Source of the DNA: Solea solea
Lineage: Eukaryota; Chordata; Actinopteri; Pleuronectiformes; Soleidae
DNA: 64,000 nt
NCBI RefSeq assembly: GCF_958295425.1
Contig: NC_081140.1
Location: 8,377,698-8,441,697, forward strand
Direction: 5' to 3'
In this document: positions 44,372 to 57,836 of the stretch, piece by piece
Numbering within the stretch: position 1 is the stretch's first letter
Layout of the letters: every line of letters begins with the position of its first letter
Notes under the pieces: model-generated
Told to the model about the DNA's origin: nothing
The model's input: only the letters and a program-made list of their open reading frames with translations
Database searches by the model: none
Made by a program: the position numbers and the translations under genes

Positions 44372-45276
44372 TGTACACGTGCCAGTGTAACAGCGGCCTT
44401 CGATACAGTGGACCACCAGATTGTCTCGCCTCGCTTTATAGAGGCGTAGGTCCTACTTAACAGAGAGAAGTTTTTGTGTTGGAGCCGTGGAATCCTCTCC
44501 AGTGCCTCTCACTTGTGGTGTGCCTCAGGGTTCTATTAATGGCCCACTTCTCTTCTCCCTGTGCTTACTTCCTCTTGGATCAATTTTTTCGAAAACACAG
44601 TATCGCATTCAATTTTTTGCCGATGACAGTCAAATGTATATGCCACTAAAAGAGGAAAATGCATATTCTGTAAAACAGCTGATGGAATGCACTGCAGAAA
44701 TCGAGGTTCATGTTGATCTGGGACCTTTAAGTTTGTACTTGACGCCTATACGGCAAAAAACCTGGATGTAAGACTTGACAGTTAAAAAATTTGATGTGCA
44801 GATTAACTCAGTGGTAAAGTCCAGCTTCTTTCAACTCAGACAACTCGCCAAGGCTAAACCATTTCTTTCTCGGCATCACTTTGAGATTCAAATCCATGCT
44901 TTTATCACAACTCGCTTGGACCACTGCAATGCCATCCCTCTATGTTGGGCTTAGCCAGACAACACTTGCTCAACTACAGTTGGTTCAAAACGCCGCTGCT
45001 CGGCTTTTAACTGGTATTACATGTCATCAACTGGTACAAAAGAAAACAAGAGTACAGTACCTGTCCGACCTGCTTCAGTTATACGCTCCCTTACGCTCTC
45101 TCAGGTTGGCAGATCAGTGACTGTTAGACATCCCTAAGACTTACAGGAAACTCAGATTATTATTACTCCTATTATTGTTTTTTACATTTTTATTTGTCAT
45201 GTCTCTGTACAGCACTTTGGTCAACTGTGTTGTCTTTAAACTCTCTAAAGTACTAATAAAGTTGGATTGGATTGGA
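44372..45276 (+). pseudogene. L2-like LINE relic (RT, C-terminus and 3' tail)
   Basis: It starts with TAAFDTVDHQIVS (RT block). A frame change follows, then the ORF at 44487-44771 with CGVPQGSINGPLLFS and FFADDSQMYMPLK. The latter is the catalytic [F/Y]ADD loop. A later ORF (44881-45120) carries QLQLVQNAAARLLTG and, after an internal deletion, YLSDLLQLYAPLRSLRLADQ, the usual L2-like C-terminal order. The 3' end (TGTACAGCACTTTGGTC, then AATAAAGTTGGATTGGATTG) is a typical LINE 3' UTR with a short tandem tail at 45262-45276. Frameshifts and deletions show it is dead, and the upstream endonuclease region is absent (5' truncation). Confidence 0.85.
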
Positions 45277-45727
45277 GTGAGGGAGAGGATGAGAGCATTT
45301 TTGTGTTACTATTTAATTTCTTCTTTCATTTAGCTGCATATTTTGTTTTCATGCCGTCATTTTGCGATACTATCATTGCGCTTAACCAAGGACTACCGAA
45401 TCGCACCGAAGCCAGCTGGCATCGTAAACAAAGGGCATTTGCTTGGAAAAGAGGAAGGGGACTAAATCGACGGGGGAAGAGAGGTTGGGCCAGACAACAG
45501 AGAGTGATGGAGTAGAGTGCACCTCCCCTCTATAATCTTGGCCAATGTGCTTGGACAACAAAAACGGATGAGTTAGTGGCCCAAGAGAGGAATCTAAGGG
45601 ACTTATGTGAGTTTGTGTTATTTATGTGACAGAGACATGGAGAGACAATGTAAGGGGAAGGTCTAAAGAGCAAACAGCACGCATGATGTAGGTGGATCTA
45701 AATTAGCCGCAACAGTCATGTGGTTCA
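45277..45727. other. No gene seen
   Basis: An 82-codon ORF (45267-45515) has a basic C-terminus but no recognised domain. Confidence 0.4.
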
Positions 45728-46110
45728 CAAGAGTTGAATCAATCAATCAAAGTTTATTTATATAGCACATTACAATATCTGCAAGGTACTCAAAGTGCTT
45801 CACATAAAAAAATAAAGAATAAAAAAACGCTCCATAAATTAGCAGGAATAAAATACACAATGAAACAGTAAAGAAAACCAATAAAATAAGAATCAATACA
45901 ATGAGTAATTGTGCAATTAAGAACAGAGGGAAAGTGTCACCGTGATACTGAATTTTAAAAGGCATTCTTAAATAAATATATTTTGAGTTTTACTCTTAAA
46001 AAACTCCCAGGTCAATGATAGAATGCAAATCAGGGGGGTAACCTGTTCCAGAGGTTAGGAGCAGCAACAGCAAAGGAACTAAAATGAAATGGCAGCCAAT
46101 GAAGTTGATA
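45728..46110 (-). mobile_element. LINE/SINE 3' region, minus orientation
   Basis: AATCAATCAATCAAAGTTTA, TTTATATAGCAC and CTCAAAGTGCTTCACA form the inverted form of a retroposon 3' tail (GCACTTTGAG ... GTGCTATATAAATAAACTTTGATTGATTGA). Further in, CCTGTTCCAGAGGTTAGGAG and CAGCAACAGCAAAGG is a block I know from fish retroposons. The exact family is not determined. Confidence 0.65.
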
Positions 46111-49100
46111 AAAAAAAAAAAAAAAACAGTTGTAATCCTTAATATGAGATTCTGACTGTACAGCATTGTGATTACAGCTCTAAAATATCAGCACCTCTGG
46201 CCATTAAACGATCAAAAACACCACCGCTCACGTCGGCCCAGAGGGGGAGGGGCCGTGTTACTCAATGCTGCACAACCTGAGTGATTCCTCTATTTTTGAC
46301 AAGTCATTACAAACAGCTCATACCGTGGGCACGGTATGGCAGGGAATTTCAGGTTGTGATACCTTGACTTTTTAATACCACAGTATTAACCAGAACCCTG
46401 GTTATCAGGTGTAACAACTTCAGATTCAAAGATGTGTTCCTTTACCTCAGCAGATTGCAATTAGGAAGCTTTGCGAGGTTATGAAAACAAATAAACCCCC
46501 TTCTGCACACTTGTTAGTATGTTTCATATTATTTTATGAAGCCCAACTTAGAAACACATTACCACAGTTTTCATTAAAAAAAATAAAGAAAAATCCTGCC
46601 TACAGCCCAGAGACAGCAGCGGTGAGATAAACAATTACCTCTGTCTGGACAGCTGACCATGGCCTCAGCGACTCCAGTTATAATTAACAACTTTGCATAA
46701 GAGACAGCAGCACCACAGACAGAGACAGTGCAGTTTGAGATCACACAGCTTGGTTCACTGCTTTTAATGAAACTAGCAGATGACAGTTTTGGTCATGTCA
46801 GTACATGAGCTATTAGTTTCGTATAATATTCCATCCTACTGTGCATTTTAAATGCATTATTATTTTACACTCAGTAACACATGAATCCAAAACTGTTCAG
46901 CACAAAATCTGCATATATCTTCCCATAACAAGAAAAGCGGAGCAGTGTGTCAAATAAATGAGTTAGAAAGACCATCACATGTCCAGATCTCAAAGTCCAT
47001 GGAGACTAGCGATGTAACCTTGTAAAGGCAGCTACAAGGCAGCAGAGTATCTTTCAAGTAAGGTTCTGTATAACAAGCCAACTTGTTATTAAACTTTCTT
47101 TTTTTTTTTCTTTAACTAGAAATCCCTTAAAACCTCGGATGCACCTCCCAAACTGTGTGGGAACTGAACACGACATCCATCTTTACAGGGAATGACTCTA
47201 GGAGGGAATTGAGCTTACTCATAAAATTACACTGTATAGTTGGCTGGCCAGCATTAAATTAGTGAATTATTGTACTGAACCACCCGAATCGACAATGTCA
47301 TGACATCAAAAATCTCTTTGGATGATCTTTGAAACGGCAGATAAAAACAAGGCTCATTTATTTTTTCAATTTCTTTTTGGATACAACAACAGGGCAGAAG
47401 TTAAATATTTCTCTTTGATCGAGTGAGTTCAGGTCTAGCGTAGTTTTGATCCTCCCTTTTTTCTTCATGTTCCTACTTTAATCCAGAAAGGCTACAGTTA
47501 GGCTAAAGGTGACAGCTGGTCATCTGAGGTAAGACTTGTTTGGGAAACAAAGAAGTAACATAGCAAGTGAAAATATAGCAGTTTTATGTTTTGGTTTTTT
47601 AAAAAAAAACTTGTGTTAGGGCTGGGTGCTGTACAAAGTTTGTAAGATATATCGATAAATGTTCAAGTTACGTCATGTCCAAGTTTGTGCCTCTTACTCT
47701 GCATCTCTTAAGTAACCATCCCTAAGGAAATGACTTAGGCTACTTGAGGAGAAAACTATCTTTTTTTTTCCCCCCTAAACTGAATTCATTAAAAAGACGA
47801 GTTTCCTCTTCCACAACAACAGATGGTCCGGGCTTTAAAGTAATATCTGATTAAGTGGTTTGGTGAGTATTGTTTTCCATAAATCAGACTCATTCTGTGT
47901 TAATGATAGTGAGACATTTCACAGTAGGAACTGCATTATAAGACTACATCCTCACCACACTCGTTAACATCATTCACAGCAGGACATTAAAATGGTGATT
48001 TGTTGTTTTAATTAATGATTACATAAAAAGCTACATAGCAACATCCGGTCTGTTACATCTGATTAAGCATCAATCTTAAAAATGAGACGACCTGCTCCAC
48101 AATCCTTCACCATCACATAGATTTCATCTATTCCTGATATTCCCACGACACAAATCCTCCACAGCCTCATCAATATGCATCCTGCATGTCTGACATCTGC
48201 AGTATAAGATCACAACGTGTCCCCATTCCGTTAACCTTTACAAAATACAGACATACTGCGTAAAAAGCTACAATTTGACTTGACTGTAGACGAGCCAGAA
48301 TCAGACGAGCCGTCAGATGGCAAAGAGAATTCATTCCAGTTCAATTTTTACCCATGAAATCTCACCGCCATACCACCTCAGTGTTCCAATCAACTTTAAA
48401 ACAACGGTATGTGCGTTGCATCATTAAATACCAACAGTGTCGCGCACACATTTTTACTGTCAAGTAGCAACAGGCAGTACTGTGCTAATTAGGAGTCTTT
48501 CAGCAGGTGGGTGACCGGCGTTAAAGCAAAAGGAAATGTGGGCATGTGTACCGCTCGTCCGCCCCGATTAATATGATAATGTGTTGTATAAATATGCAAA
48601 CTGTGACTTTGTTAGTGAGGATGTTATCGTACATTTTCTGTGATGATCTCTGAGTGTTCTTCTTCTTTTTTTCCCCCTTCCTTTCTATGCATGATTTAGA
48701 AAGCTACCGTACGACTCATTAAGGCTTTTCTAGTCAGGAAGTTGGAGTGTTGGAAGTTTTTAAAGCTGGAACTTTGCCCATGACGAGGTGGGAGGACATT
48801 ATTAAACGGATGATGAGAAATCCCCCACATTCTATTACACTATATGGGACAGAATAGCTTTTATTCATTGGTGTCTTAATGAAAAAAAACAAAAAACAAT
48901 ACATAAACTGCTGTATTTCTTCCTAAAAGAACATTTATTTTTGCATAGTTGGCACAGAGCAGTTAAAATTTAAATATTATGTAAAATGTGTGCACTAATG
49001 CACATAGTCGATGGTCTCCAAATTAGTTTTTATCTCAATTCAATTCAATTATCCGTGTATTAAAACTACAAGATAAAAATAAAGAATATAAAACATATCC

Positions 49101-49209
49101 ATAATTGTTTTATAGAGTAGTGATCATTCTGGAGGATATAGGTATATAGATATAAGTGCTATTGAGCTGAATGCACCGAGCTCAGATGTTGACTATAAGA
49201 AGCCGGATC
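46111..49209. other. No gene seen
   Basis: Starts in an A-run (46110-46126). 46180-46400 is GC-richer with paired GTGGGCACGGTATGG / ATACCACAGTATTAACC phrases and is probably a further DNA-transposon fragment. About 47620-47665 has a short ATATATCGATAAAT phrase like the 40.5 kb MITE. The rest is anonymous. Confidence 0.4.
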
Positions 49210-49586
49210 GGGTATTGGATAATGAGGCTGATCTATGATGCCGATCTATTCACTTAAATTCTACGTCATAAACACGGAGCAACAACAACAACAACAACAA
49301 CAACAACGGGTGTTTGGAAGTATTTTACTCTTGTTACGCGAAGTATCCACGAGAGGTGGTGGTAACACCGCAAAATACAACACTGTGAAAATGAATCAAG
49401 CTCCTCCAGAAGCTTCGCGCTAAAGAGCGTGGCAAGATGACGAAGTATAGCTAGACGGGAAGAACTTGTAGCTGTCACTAGTGTAGAGTAGTAAGTGAGA
49501 GACTGTTCAGCGCAGTCTCCAACATTGTGGATAAGAAAGAAAACTTCATTTCCATGAGAAAGAACCTGCTGTTGATGCTTCAGTGA
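49210..49586 (+). pseudogene. hAT transposase C-terminal relic
   Basis: At 49494-49586 one frame reads SERLFSAVSNIVDKKENFIS and ends LLLMLQ-stop. SER-[LV]-FS-A-x-x-IV-x-KKR is the conserved start of the hAT C-terminal dimerisation domain, in which such transposases end. Upstream (49210-49493) no RNase H-like catalytic core is readable. A (CAA)9 tract interrupts it. It is a short decayed remnant, perhaps inside a non-autonomous element. Confidence 0.65.
49280..49306 (+). repeat. (CAA)9 microsatellite
   Basis: Nine CAA units. The poly-Gln or poly-Val strings in ORFs on either strand come from this tract. Confidence 0.95.
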
Positions 49587-49874
49587 ACACTCTGGGTAAC
49601 AACAGGTCACTAAATTAACTCATATTATGAGTCTGCACAACATGTTTATGTGTTTGGTGAACTATTTATTTATCATCAGTTTCAGCTGCTGCATTTCACA
49701 TTATTGCCCTAATTATTGTCCTACTCATAAGTTTGATTCCTGTTTATTTTCAAAGCCGTTCCAAGTTGCCACTGGTGCACAGTTATTTATTTTAATGAAT
49801 AACAATTCAGTTCATTTATATGTATGTGTTCCTTTGTGACATTTTGTTTTATAAAGTTAGGAAACTGTGTTTAA

Positions 49875-50145
49875 CCCTTTAACGCCTAAGCCTCGTTATA
49901 TTGGCAGTTATTTACAATTTACTGCAATTTAAAATGAAGAGAAAAAAAAGGTTCATTCAGAAAAACACTGCAGTAGTACATGAACAACAGATAGATTGGA
50001 ACAGTATGAAACATATTTACAGTCTTTGTCTCTCAATGTGCAAAAACAGGCCAAAAAATGGAAACTATGTACAGGTGTTCTTCACTCTCTCCTCTCTGGT
50101 GACTCTGATTCTCCATCTTCCTAATAACAGGCTAAATCTGGCACT
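49875..50145 (+). mobile_element. piggyBac-type MITE, left part
   Basis: It follows a TTAA (49871-49874) and starts CCCTTTAACGCCTAAGCCTC. It shares GGCAGTTATTTA, AATTTAAAATGAAGA-like, GTGCAAAAACAGGC and AAAAATGGAAACTATGTACA blocks with the complete copy at 57011-57520. The right terminus is missing. Confidence 0.8.
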
Positions 50146-53100
50146 TATTTAGTACAGCTCCACTGTGCACTTTAACATATTTGACATGTGGATCCGAACC
50201 TTGCTGTATATATGACTTTGTATCTAGACGACGTTCAGCCTGCACTTCAGTCGTATGCACCGCTGATTGACAATAGTTTGATTTGATTTGAATACAAAAG
50301 TGGTGTTAATTTGACAATCGCAATCACAGTCAATTGTTCATCTGTCTATCTGAATTTGCTTTGACTTTGTATTTCACTTGAATTCGGGCTATATTTAAAT
50401 GAAGAACCTACTACACAGTGTGTGACAGTGCATTCAGCACGCGCAGAGAATTGCATTCATTCATAATCCTCAGTGACTGCTCTCACCACCTGCACTCGTG
50501 CACGACTTCCTACTCACAATTCTCGATTAGGACTCAGGTAATGGGTTCATGACCTCATCGTCATGGCAGCAAACGTGTATCTGTAAGTTATTTTTGAGCG
50601 GTGATTTCCACGGTGCTGAGTTCTGTTATTTTTTTCTTTTTTGTTCCTGTATGGAGTACACGTTCAATATCACAGACTGGAGTGTAGTGTTTTGCTGAGG
50701 TCCGTGGCTGAAAATGCAGCCACTTAAAGCTCCATCAAGTACCAGAATAAACTACTGTCTGGAACACATCAGCTCTAATCCTGTGAGTACACCGCATATA
50801 CAGCAGTCTTACCTCTCCATGCTGTAACTAGAAACTGTATCACTTACAGTAAATTGCAGATGCATTGCAGTAGATGCATTCTGATGGTATTGACTCTTGG
50901 AGCTCTTGTTTCGTGTGCCGATCTCTATCCTGCAGTACAAAAAGCTTCACTGTCTATTTGTGACTCCGTCCCCGGAGGCTCAATCATGCCAGTGACTGAC
51001 AAGAACATGTGATTGATGTCTGTTTTGATCTAGATATTCATGTGCAATATATCCCTTCCCATATGAAGGGTTTTTCTGACATTTCGAGAAATAGTTTCAG
51101 CTTAACTGAATGAATGAATGAAAAAAAATGCAAAAAAAAATGTAGGAACATTTCAATCACAAAAATAACACCTCAGATGTGATCATCCTTTTTAGTTTAT
51201 TCACAGTTTGAATGTAGATGAGTTTCTCTCTCGTGTTCAAGTGTTCAAGAAGCAGATTGGCATCAAGCCTCAGCTTTAAACAGTAAGCTCATCAGATCTT
51301 TTCCAACAGCAAATGATTTTCTTTTCCCCTTTTTGCTAAGCCAGGCAATCCTAAACTGCTGCTCACAATATGACTATGAATCACACCAAACAACTGATGC
51401 TTACAAGTCCGCACAAGAGCTGACATCTAATGCATTAGAGTCCACAGACGTATTTATCCGAGCAGGAATAGAGAAAGTCTTGAGACATTTTATTATGTTT
51501 TGAACTGAACACTTCATACACACTCCAACATGGAAGTAAAAAATACACCAGCAACGTGCAGGGCAGCAATTGTGACCCTCTCCACTTGTTAGTATTCTCT
51601 ATGTCACTGAGGCCAACATTCTCAAAGACTGAAAAACACCTGAATCTCAATCAATCTCGATCAATCTGAACGTCTCGGTCGCTCGGATAGGATTTCAAAG
51701 TGTCTTCACAGCATCACGCGCAGCGCGACTCCAACGACAACAAGGACGCAGATCTGGAGGCATGGAAGTTAATCGGAGGTGCGTTAAACAATTGTCACAA
51801 TGGAAAAAAAAAAACTGGATAAAAGCATGGACGACAACAACAGACCGCAGGGTTTAGGGATTAGGGATTAGCTGGTCTACGTGCACCACACATCCCACTT
51901 CACTGCTATTCCAGCACTGATGGCTGCATGAAAGGCGGCACAACTCGGCAGTCTCCTCGCCACGGCTCCACATAACCAGTTGGGACAGATATAAGCACAT
52001 TTTCTTCATTTTGTTTAGACTACTTGTTTTTTCCAGTGTGGCCTGTAAATATAGAAATCCATGTGGAAAACCAGACGAGACAATTTCAATATGAACACAT
52101 GTGGATCAGCAAACTAAACTCCAACACTTATCCTGCTTCAATAAGCTCAAAAGCAGTAGAAGGACTTTTTTCCAAGAGGTAATAATCTTGTCAAAACATG
52201 TTTTACTTATTCGTGAGATTGACTTGTGTACACAGTGTTTCCTTTACCAATTACCAAGAATGTTAAATAAATAGATAAATAGTTATGTTTACTATCATAA
52301 CCATGGGCTGTTTTTTGATCAACAATCACAAAACAATTTAACAACCAAGTGGTGACAAAAAGTCACAGATGTCTCCTCCTCAGTGGAAGCCACATTGTTC
52401 AGTAATGAGAATCCTTCAGCTGTCAGTTATTGCACAAAACAAGCTCTAGATGAATTGTTGTGCTTTTCATACACCCTGATGCTGAAACGTCTTTTTTTCT
52501 TCTTCCTTTTTGTGTGGCCCTCTAACACTCTTTAGTCGGTCCTCTCTGTCTTTCACAGCCCTGACAGATGTCTGACCAGGACAGCCTGAAGTGTAGATCT
52601 GAAGCTCCACAGCACAAACCTTTTAACTTTATTAAACTGTCACATCACAATTCCTCATGCAGTTCACACACGTCAAGGGTTTGAACACAGAGGCTGAGGG
52701 GAAAGAGAGGACGTTGCACACTGGACTAACTGTACTTAACCAGTGTCTTTGTGTGTACATGATCAGATTTGTTACTGTGCAAAACAATGCCCTAATCTGT
52801 ATTCAGAGAAGAAAAAACAATAATACCTCTGACAATGACTGATACACTTGAATTGAGGACATAACGTCTGACTACACACCGAAAGTCAAAAAAACCCATT
52901 TTAAGACAAAAGATCAAAAAAACATCCCCTGCAACCTTTCACAACTTTCTTTAAAATAGAACTACGTGGGAGAAATAAACAAAACAACATCGTAATGTGT
53001 GAAACTATTACATTTTGGTAAGAATCTATTCTATAATGACATCACAAAATGGCAATTTCTTTCCAATAAATTGCTATTCTCTTATAATGGACACAGTTAC

Positions 53101-53754
53101 AAAAAAAATAAAAAAAATCATATATTTAAACAAAATTGGGTACATGTATGCAGGATCAGACACTGATGGACATAAATATAGCATTAGATTAAGTTTAAAC
53201 CAGATCGTTTCAGATTACGTTTTAAGTCCCATTTGACAAGTTTAGATGCAAATGCCATTTTTTTCTGTAGATGAACTACTTCAAGACATGAGAATTCCAA
53301 GGATACCAAGAAGCTCAAGACCATTGCACAAAACCTTACTCCGTCTTTAAAAGGGAAACAAAAAACATCACATAGTGAGAAAAATAGAGAGAATTTTCCT
53401 TCCATTTTACAGTGTGTTTGTGGTGTGAGAGGATGTGTGGTTAAAGGCGTGCATTTGCCCGTAAGAAGGATGCACACCTTTGATAATGTTGTTTTGAATG
53501 TCACAAAGCACAACATCTCTGATCTACCAAACATGTAAGACTCCTGGTTCCCCAGGGCATAAATACACACACGTAAAGGTACACACGCGCGCACACAGTT
53601 TAGTGTACTATTTATTGCTCTGCACGGCATCTAGCTGTAAACTGTGTTTGTGTAAAATAACCCAATGCAGGTATAGGTTGTCACCACACTTGCAGGAGGT
53701 GCATCTCCAGATGATTAAGTGTTAAATAGTCAAATGGTCAAGGCTTAGGTCAAA
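50146..53754. other. No gene seen
   Basis: Anonymous AT-rich DNA. The 148-codon minus ORF at 53184-53630 is opposed by other ORFs and has no domain I know. It is hydrophobic only in patches. Confidence 0.4.
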
Positions 53755-56716
53755 CTGATTCCAATACTAATAATAATCATCACCAATTATCATGGAGATC
53801 ACTCTGAGCACAACCATTGCAATCAATAGCATCACACGTCTGTGGCCAGTTTAGATTAACCAATCATGATTTTAAAATGGCATTATTGGAACATTATAAA
53901 GTGTGCATCATCTCTTACATATAGTAGGCATATTTATAGGTTCTGTATTTTCGTTCATTTAATGTACCTGTCAGTGAAGGTGACAGGGTCCCTGACTCAC
54001 AGCAACACAGAATCACAGTTCTTCCTGCTGTAACGTCTCTCTCCAGGAAAAAAAAACATTGCATTGATCTCGCCACTGCATCGAGCTGCTGGAATCAGCT
54101 GCATTTCCTGAACTGACTGAAGGGAGGGAGAAGCATGGAGCTCAGCTGTCCCCCCCGGAGGATTAGACTGCTAAATCTCTGCAGACTTGTTAGCTCATTC
54201 TCTTCCACAGCTCCTGTCAGAAAGTTTTTTCCTGCCAAATTGAGACTGCTAGATAGCTATGTGGTGCATGGATAACTGTGATGTTCTGATTGAGGGACTT
54301 TCCACTTGATCTGACTCTGTCAAACACCGTCATCATCTCACCTCTTGATGGACAGAGTAACTGTAAAGGTTACAAATGTGTTCAGCATCTGTGCTATTAA
54401 AGAAACAACAGAGCATTGTGTGTGTGTGTGTCTGTTTGTGTGCATTCATGGAGGATTAGACCATGAAGTTGTGGCTAACCCACCGGTTTATTGACGTTAT
54501 TAAAACTTAAAATTCAGGAAGACGGCAATGTACAAGTAATGCTGTACATTAACACTAGTACACATGTTAATGAGAAATGCTGGGATATAGAGGACAGAAC
54601 TCCAAAGGCTGTGCCACAAATAGATGCCTTGAGAGAATCTGTGGTCAGACCTGCCCGCTTACTTACTGAATCATCACATGTCGCAATGCATGAATTTAGC
54701 TTTCTTTAGACGATGCCCATGCAGAATATATATCACCCAAAGAGAGAGAAAGAACATGTAAATCCATGGATTTTAAAAGGACAATCCCATTCACACGTTT
54801 GGCTGCACAGCTTTGTTTTTTTTGGAGTGGCTCTGTCAGACTGAGGCTGAATTTCACAAGCTTATTATACATGAATTGGACTCTTGTCAAGACTTGATTC
54901 GGCTCCTTGACCAACATGTAAAAAGTTACAGCAGGGCCAAATCTGACGCTCTGTCATGAATAATGAGGAGTTGTTCCAAAGCTTGCTGCTGCTACATCTC
55001 CGGTGACTGTGGACCACCTACAGCAGGAAGCGCAGGATGCTGCACACGGAGCTTTTAACCACTCTGACAATGAAGCGTCGTGTGCAGCCAATCATCTGTG
55101 AGTTCAGGATGTGTGCTGATTGGCCGCTGAGGCAGCTGAACCCGGTGAATGCAGTTAATCACACTAACACATACTAACCATATGGCTGTCACTGCGTGTG
55201 GTGCAATCACACAAACAAGCAGCAACTGGTCGAACTCGGCACAGTCTAATGTCGGAGGAAACAGGGACTTAAATGCAACCATTTCCCCCCCCCCAGTCAT
55301 CTTGTTCAAAGGATATAGCAGCAAGCAAATGTGTGAGGCCAACTGTGCCCATTGCAAGCACAAGCTCTGGTTGATGGCTCACACATTAGAGCCCTAATAA
55401 CAACACGACGGCTCACATGTATGCATTTAGGTACAAACAAGTTGTTCTTTACCTGCATTTCAAGATCCACAGATGATGGTTCAGGATGGAGAGGATCAGC
55501 AGGCAAGAGCCCCCAAAAGACAGAGAGAAACAAACAGTTAGCCATCAAACACCAACATAAACTAACATATGGCACGTGCATACGAATGCAGATAAAGAGA
55601 TAAAAAAAATATATCATGCGGCAATTGACATACATGATATCGGGATGAAAGGGGGACTTAAATAAGTAAACACACAATTTAAATTAATTATTGTGAGGGG
55701 TTTGTGGGTCAGAGTGAATAATATATGATTGTTTGAGTAGAACACAGCTTCAAATCTGTCCTGTTGTTTTTTTTTTGTCAATCTCTGACCATTTTATTTT
55801 CCTTTACCTTATTTAGTTGGACTAATAGATTTACACCCTCCTTTTCTTTGTTTCCTCGTTGCATCCTACACTTTTTACAATAATACGTTTCTACTTGCAA
55901 ATGGGATGCAACCTTTTGTTCCCCTGAAATGTCAAACTATCTGCAGCCACGGTGCCCATAATTATAGTCTATGATCAATGAATTATGTGTTTGCCCTTTA
56001 CCGGACAGCTTTGTTCAAATACGATTCTAACACTTGAGGATTTACGGCATGAAAGTAAGAATGAGGAGGATCCACTTCACAGTCAATTGTTGACAAGCTG
56101 TGAAAGGCAAGTGTCTCCTCACAGGTCAGGTTTCCTGTATGTACTACAGTCTGATGTGTTGCGTTGTGACAGATGCGTCTCTCAGTGAACCAACATCTGG
56201 ACCGACTTGTTACTGTGAGTCTTAACTCAGTGATGGCAAATTTGTGTTTGTAAATGTAAATAAGAACAAACATAATGTAATACATTAATCTGCCGCACTG
56301 ACGTTCTGTAAGCAATCGTAAGTGCTGACAGTTTTTTATTGCCTACAAATGGCAAAAAAAGAAAATCAATCAGTTGCACATTTTCTATGTGCAGGGTTTC
56401 AAAGCACACTCCTCATGACAGCAGCAGTACAACACACCCGCTGGTCACCAACCTGCTGTTCCATCCTCCAACACTATCAACATTCATCATGCATCTACTT
56501 ATTTCAATAAAATTGTCAAGTTCAAATAAAAACCATGTGCAATCCAAACTCTGATTCCACCAACGTGGGAGCAGTCTGTATAATTTCTGTTCCATCGTCG
56601 GCACACTCATACACCTGCTTTCACTGAGTGTGAGACATATTACAGTCAGCCGATGTCTGGTTTCCCCGTGCTACTTCTCAATACCACATTCATCCTTGTT
56701 TTAGACTTAAACTATC
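53755..56716. other. No gene seen
   Basis: Anonymous DNA with a short (TG)n at about 54417-54432 and a C run at about 55286-55296. Overlapping sense and antisense ORFs of 60-123 codons (55055-55677) carry no recognised domain. Confidence 0.4.
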
Positions 56717-56738
56717 CACACACACACACACACACACT
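56717..56738. repeat. (CA)n microsatellite
   Basis: Uninterrupted CA dinucleotides. Confidence 0.9.
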
Positions 56739-57010
56739 AGTATCTGGAGGGGAGATTTAAATATTATGGAAAAATAGCCAATTACTGTTGCCATTTTCTT
56801 ACATTTCAGGTTCTCGTGGGTCATTGAACCATGGTAACATCATAATCTAGCACCGTATCTGTGGCCAGTGGCTATAAAGTAGCTAGAGGGACGTGTTTTT
56901 CAGTCTCTATTTTCCTTTTTTATTTTGGACAATTTACAATTGGATAAATGCGATACACTAAGGGTTCACCAGTTATGTGACTTAAAATTATACCCACACA
57001 ACAGACTTAA

Positions 57011-57520
57011 CCCTTTAACACCTACGCCTCACATTTTTTACTCATTTTAACCATAAAAAAGGACCAGACCAATGTCCTGTGAGTAAGTGCCACTTATTAC
57101 CCATTTTTCCAGAATAACTTTCAATATTTGGCAGTTATTTAAAATGGACTTCATGTCAACATGGTGTACTAACAATTTAAAATAAAGAACAAAAAAACAA
57201 AAAAGTTGTATGTAACATAAAACATGATAAATCATATTTAAAATAACATTGGTTTGAGGGTTAGGGTTGTGCAAAAACAGGCTAAAAAATGGAAACTATG
57301 TACAGGCGTTTTTTCCAACTCTCTCCTCTCTGGTGACAAAGGCACTGATTCGCCGGCTTCCTGTAACAGTGCAAATGAAATTACAATAATACCCACACGT
57401 TGGCTTTGAAATGCAACTTCTCAGCTTTCCGAAACCTTTGTAATTGTTCCAATAGCACATACCGTCCCGTAGTCAGGGTAATGCAAGGTGAGCGTCAGCG
57501 ATACGCTCAGTGTTAAAGGG
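57011..57520 (+). mobile_element. piggyBac-type MITE, full length
   Basis: 510 bp flanked by TTAA on both sides (57007-57010 and 57521-57524). The ends are perfect 10-bp inverted repeats, CCCTTTAACA and TGTTAAAGGG. TTAA target duplication with CCC/GGG termini defines piggyBac-type elements. The left subterminal region (CCTACGCCTCA) and right one (GAGCGTCAGCGATACGCTCA) are GC-richer. There is no transposase ORF, so mobility would need an autonomous piggyBac elsewhere. Confidence 0.9.
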
Positions 57521-57663
57521 TTAAATGTCTTCCACATTACACATTGCTAATATGTGTGTGTGTGTGTATAATTGCTAGAATAACTACTTCATTGACATTG
57601 TTTCATTTAAATCATTTGACACAACAGGCAGTAACGCTTTAAATTACAGTTCTGTCAAAACAC

Positions 57664-57699
57664 ATTACTATGGTGATAGTAATTACTATGGTGATAGTA
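57664..57699. repeat. 18-bp tandem duplication
   Basis: ATTACTATGGTGATAGTA occurs twice in direct succession and is followed by a further ATG-like overlap. Confidence 0.9.
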
Positions 57700-57804
57700 A
57701 TGTCATCATATTGGGTTTAATTCTTCTCTTAACCTGAAAAAAACAAATTAGCTCGAGGCTGTATCTCATGCAATACTTTTCCCTTGACATCCTTTATATA
57801 TATA

Positions 57805-57836
57805 TTATACACTTAACTTTAAAGTTAAGTGTATAA
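57805..57836. repeat. 32-bp perfect palindrome
   Basis: Half-site TTATACACTTAACTTT followed at once by its exact reverse complement, with no spacer, next to a short (TA)n run. Confidence 0.95.

Noticed and set aside
49235..49610. poly-Gln and poly-Val ORFs
   Set aside because: Created by the (CAA)9 microsatellite. The only protein signal here is the hAT fragment in a different register.
53184..53630. 148-codon minus ORF
   Set aside because: No recognised motif; interrupted by an overlapping opposite ORF; composition not coding-like.
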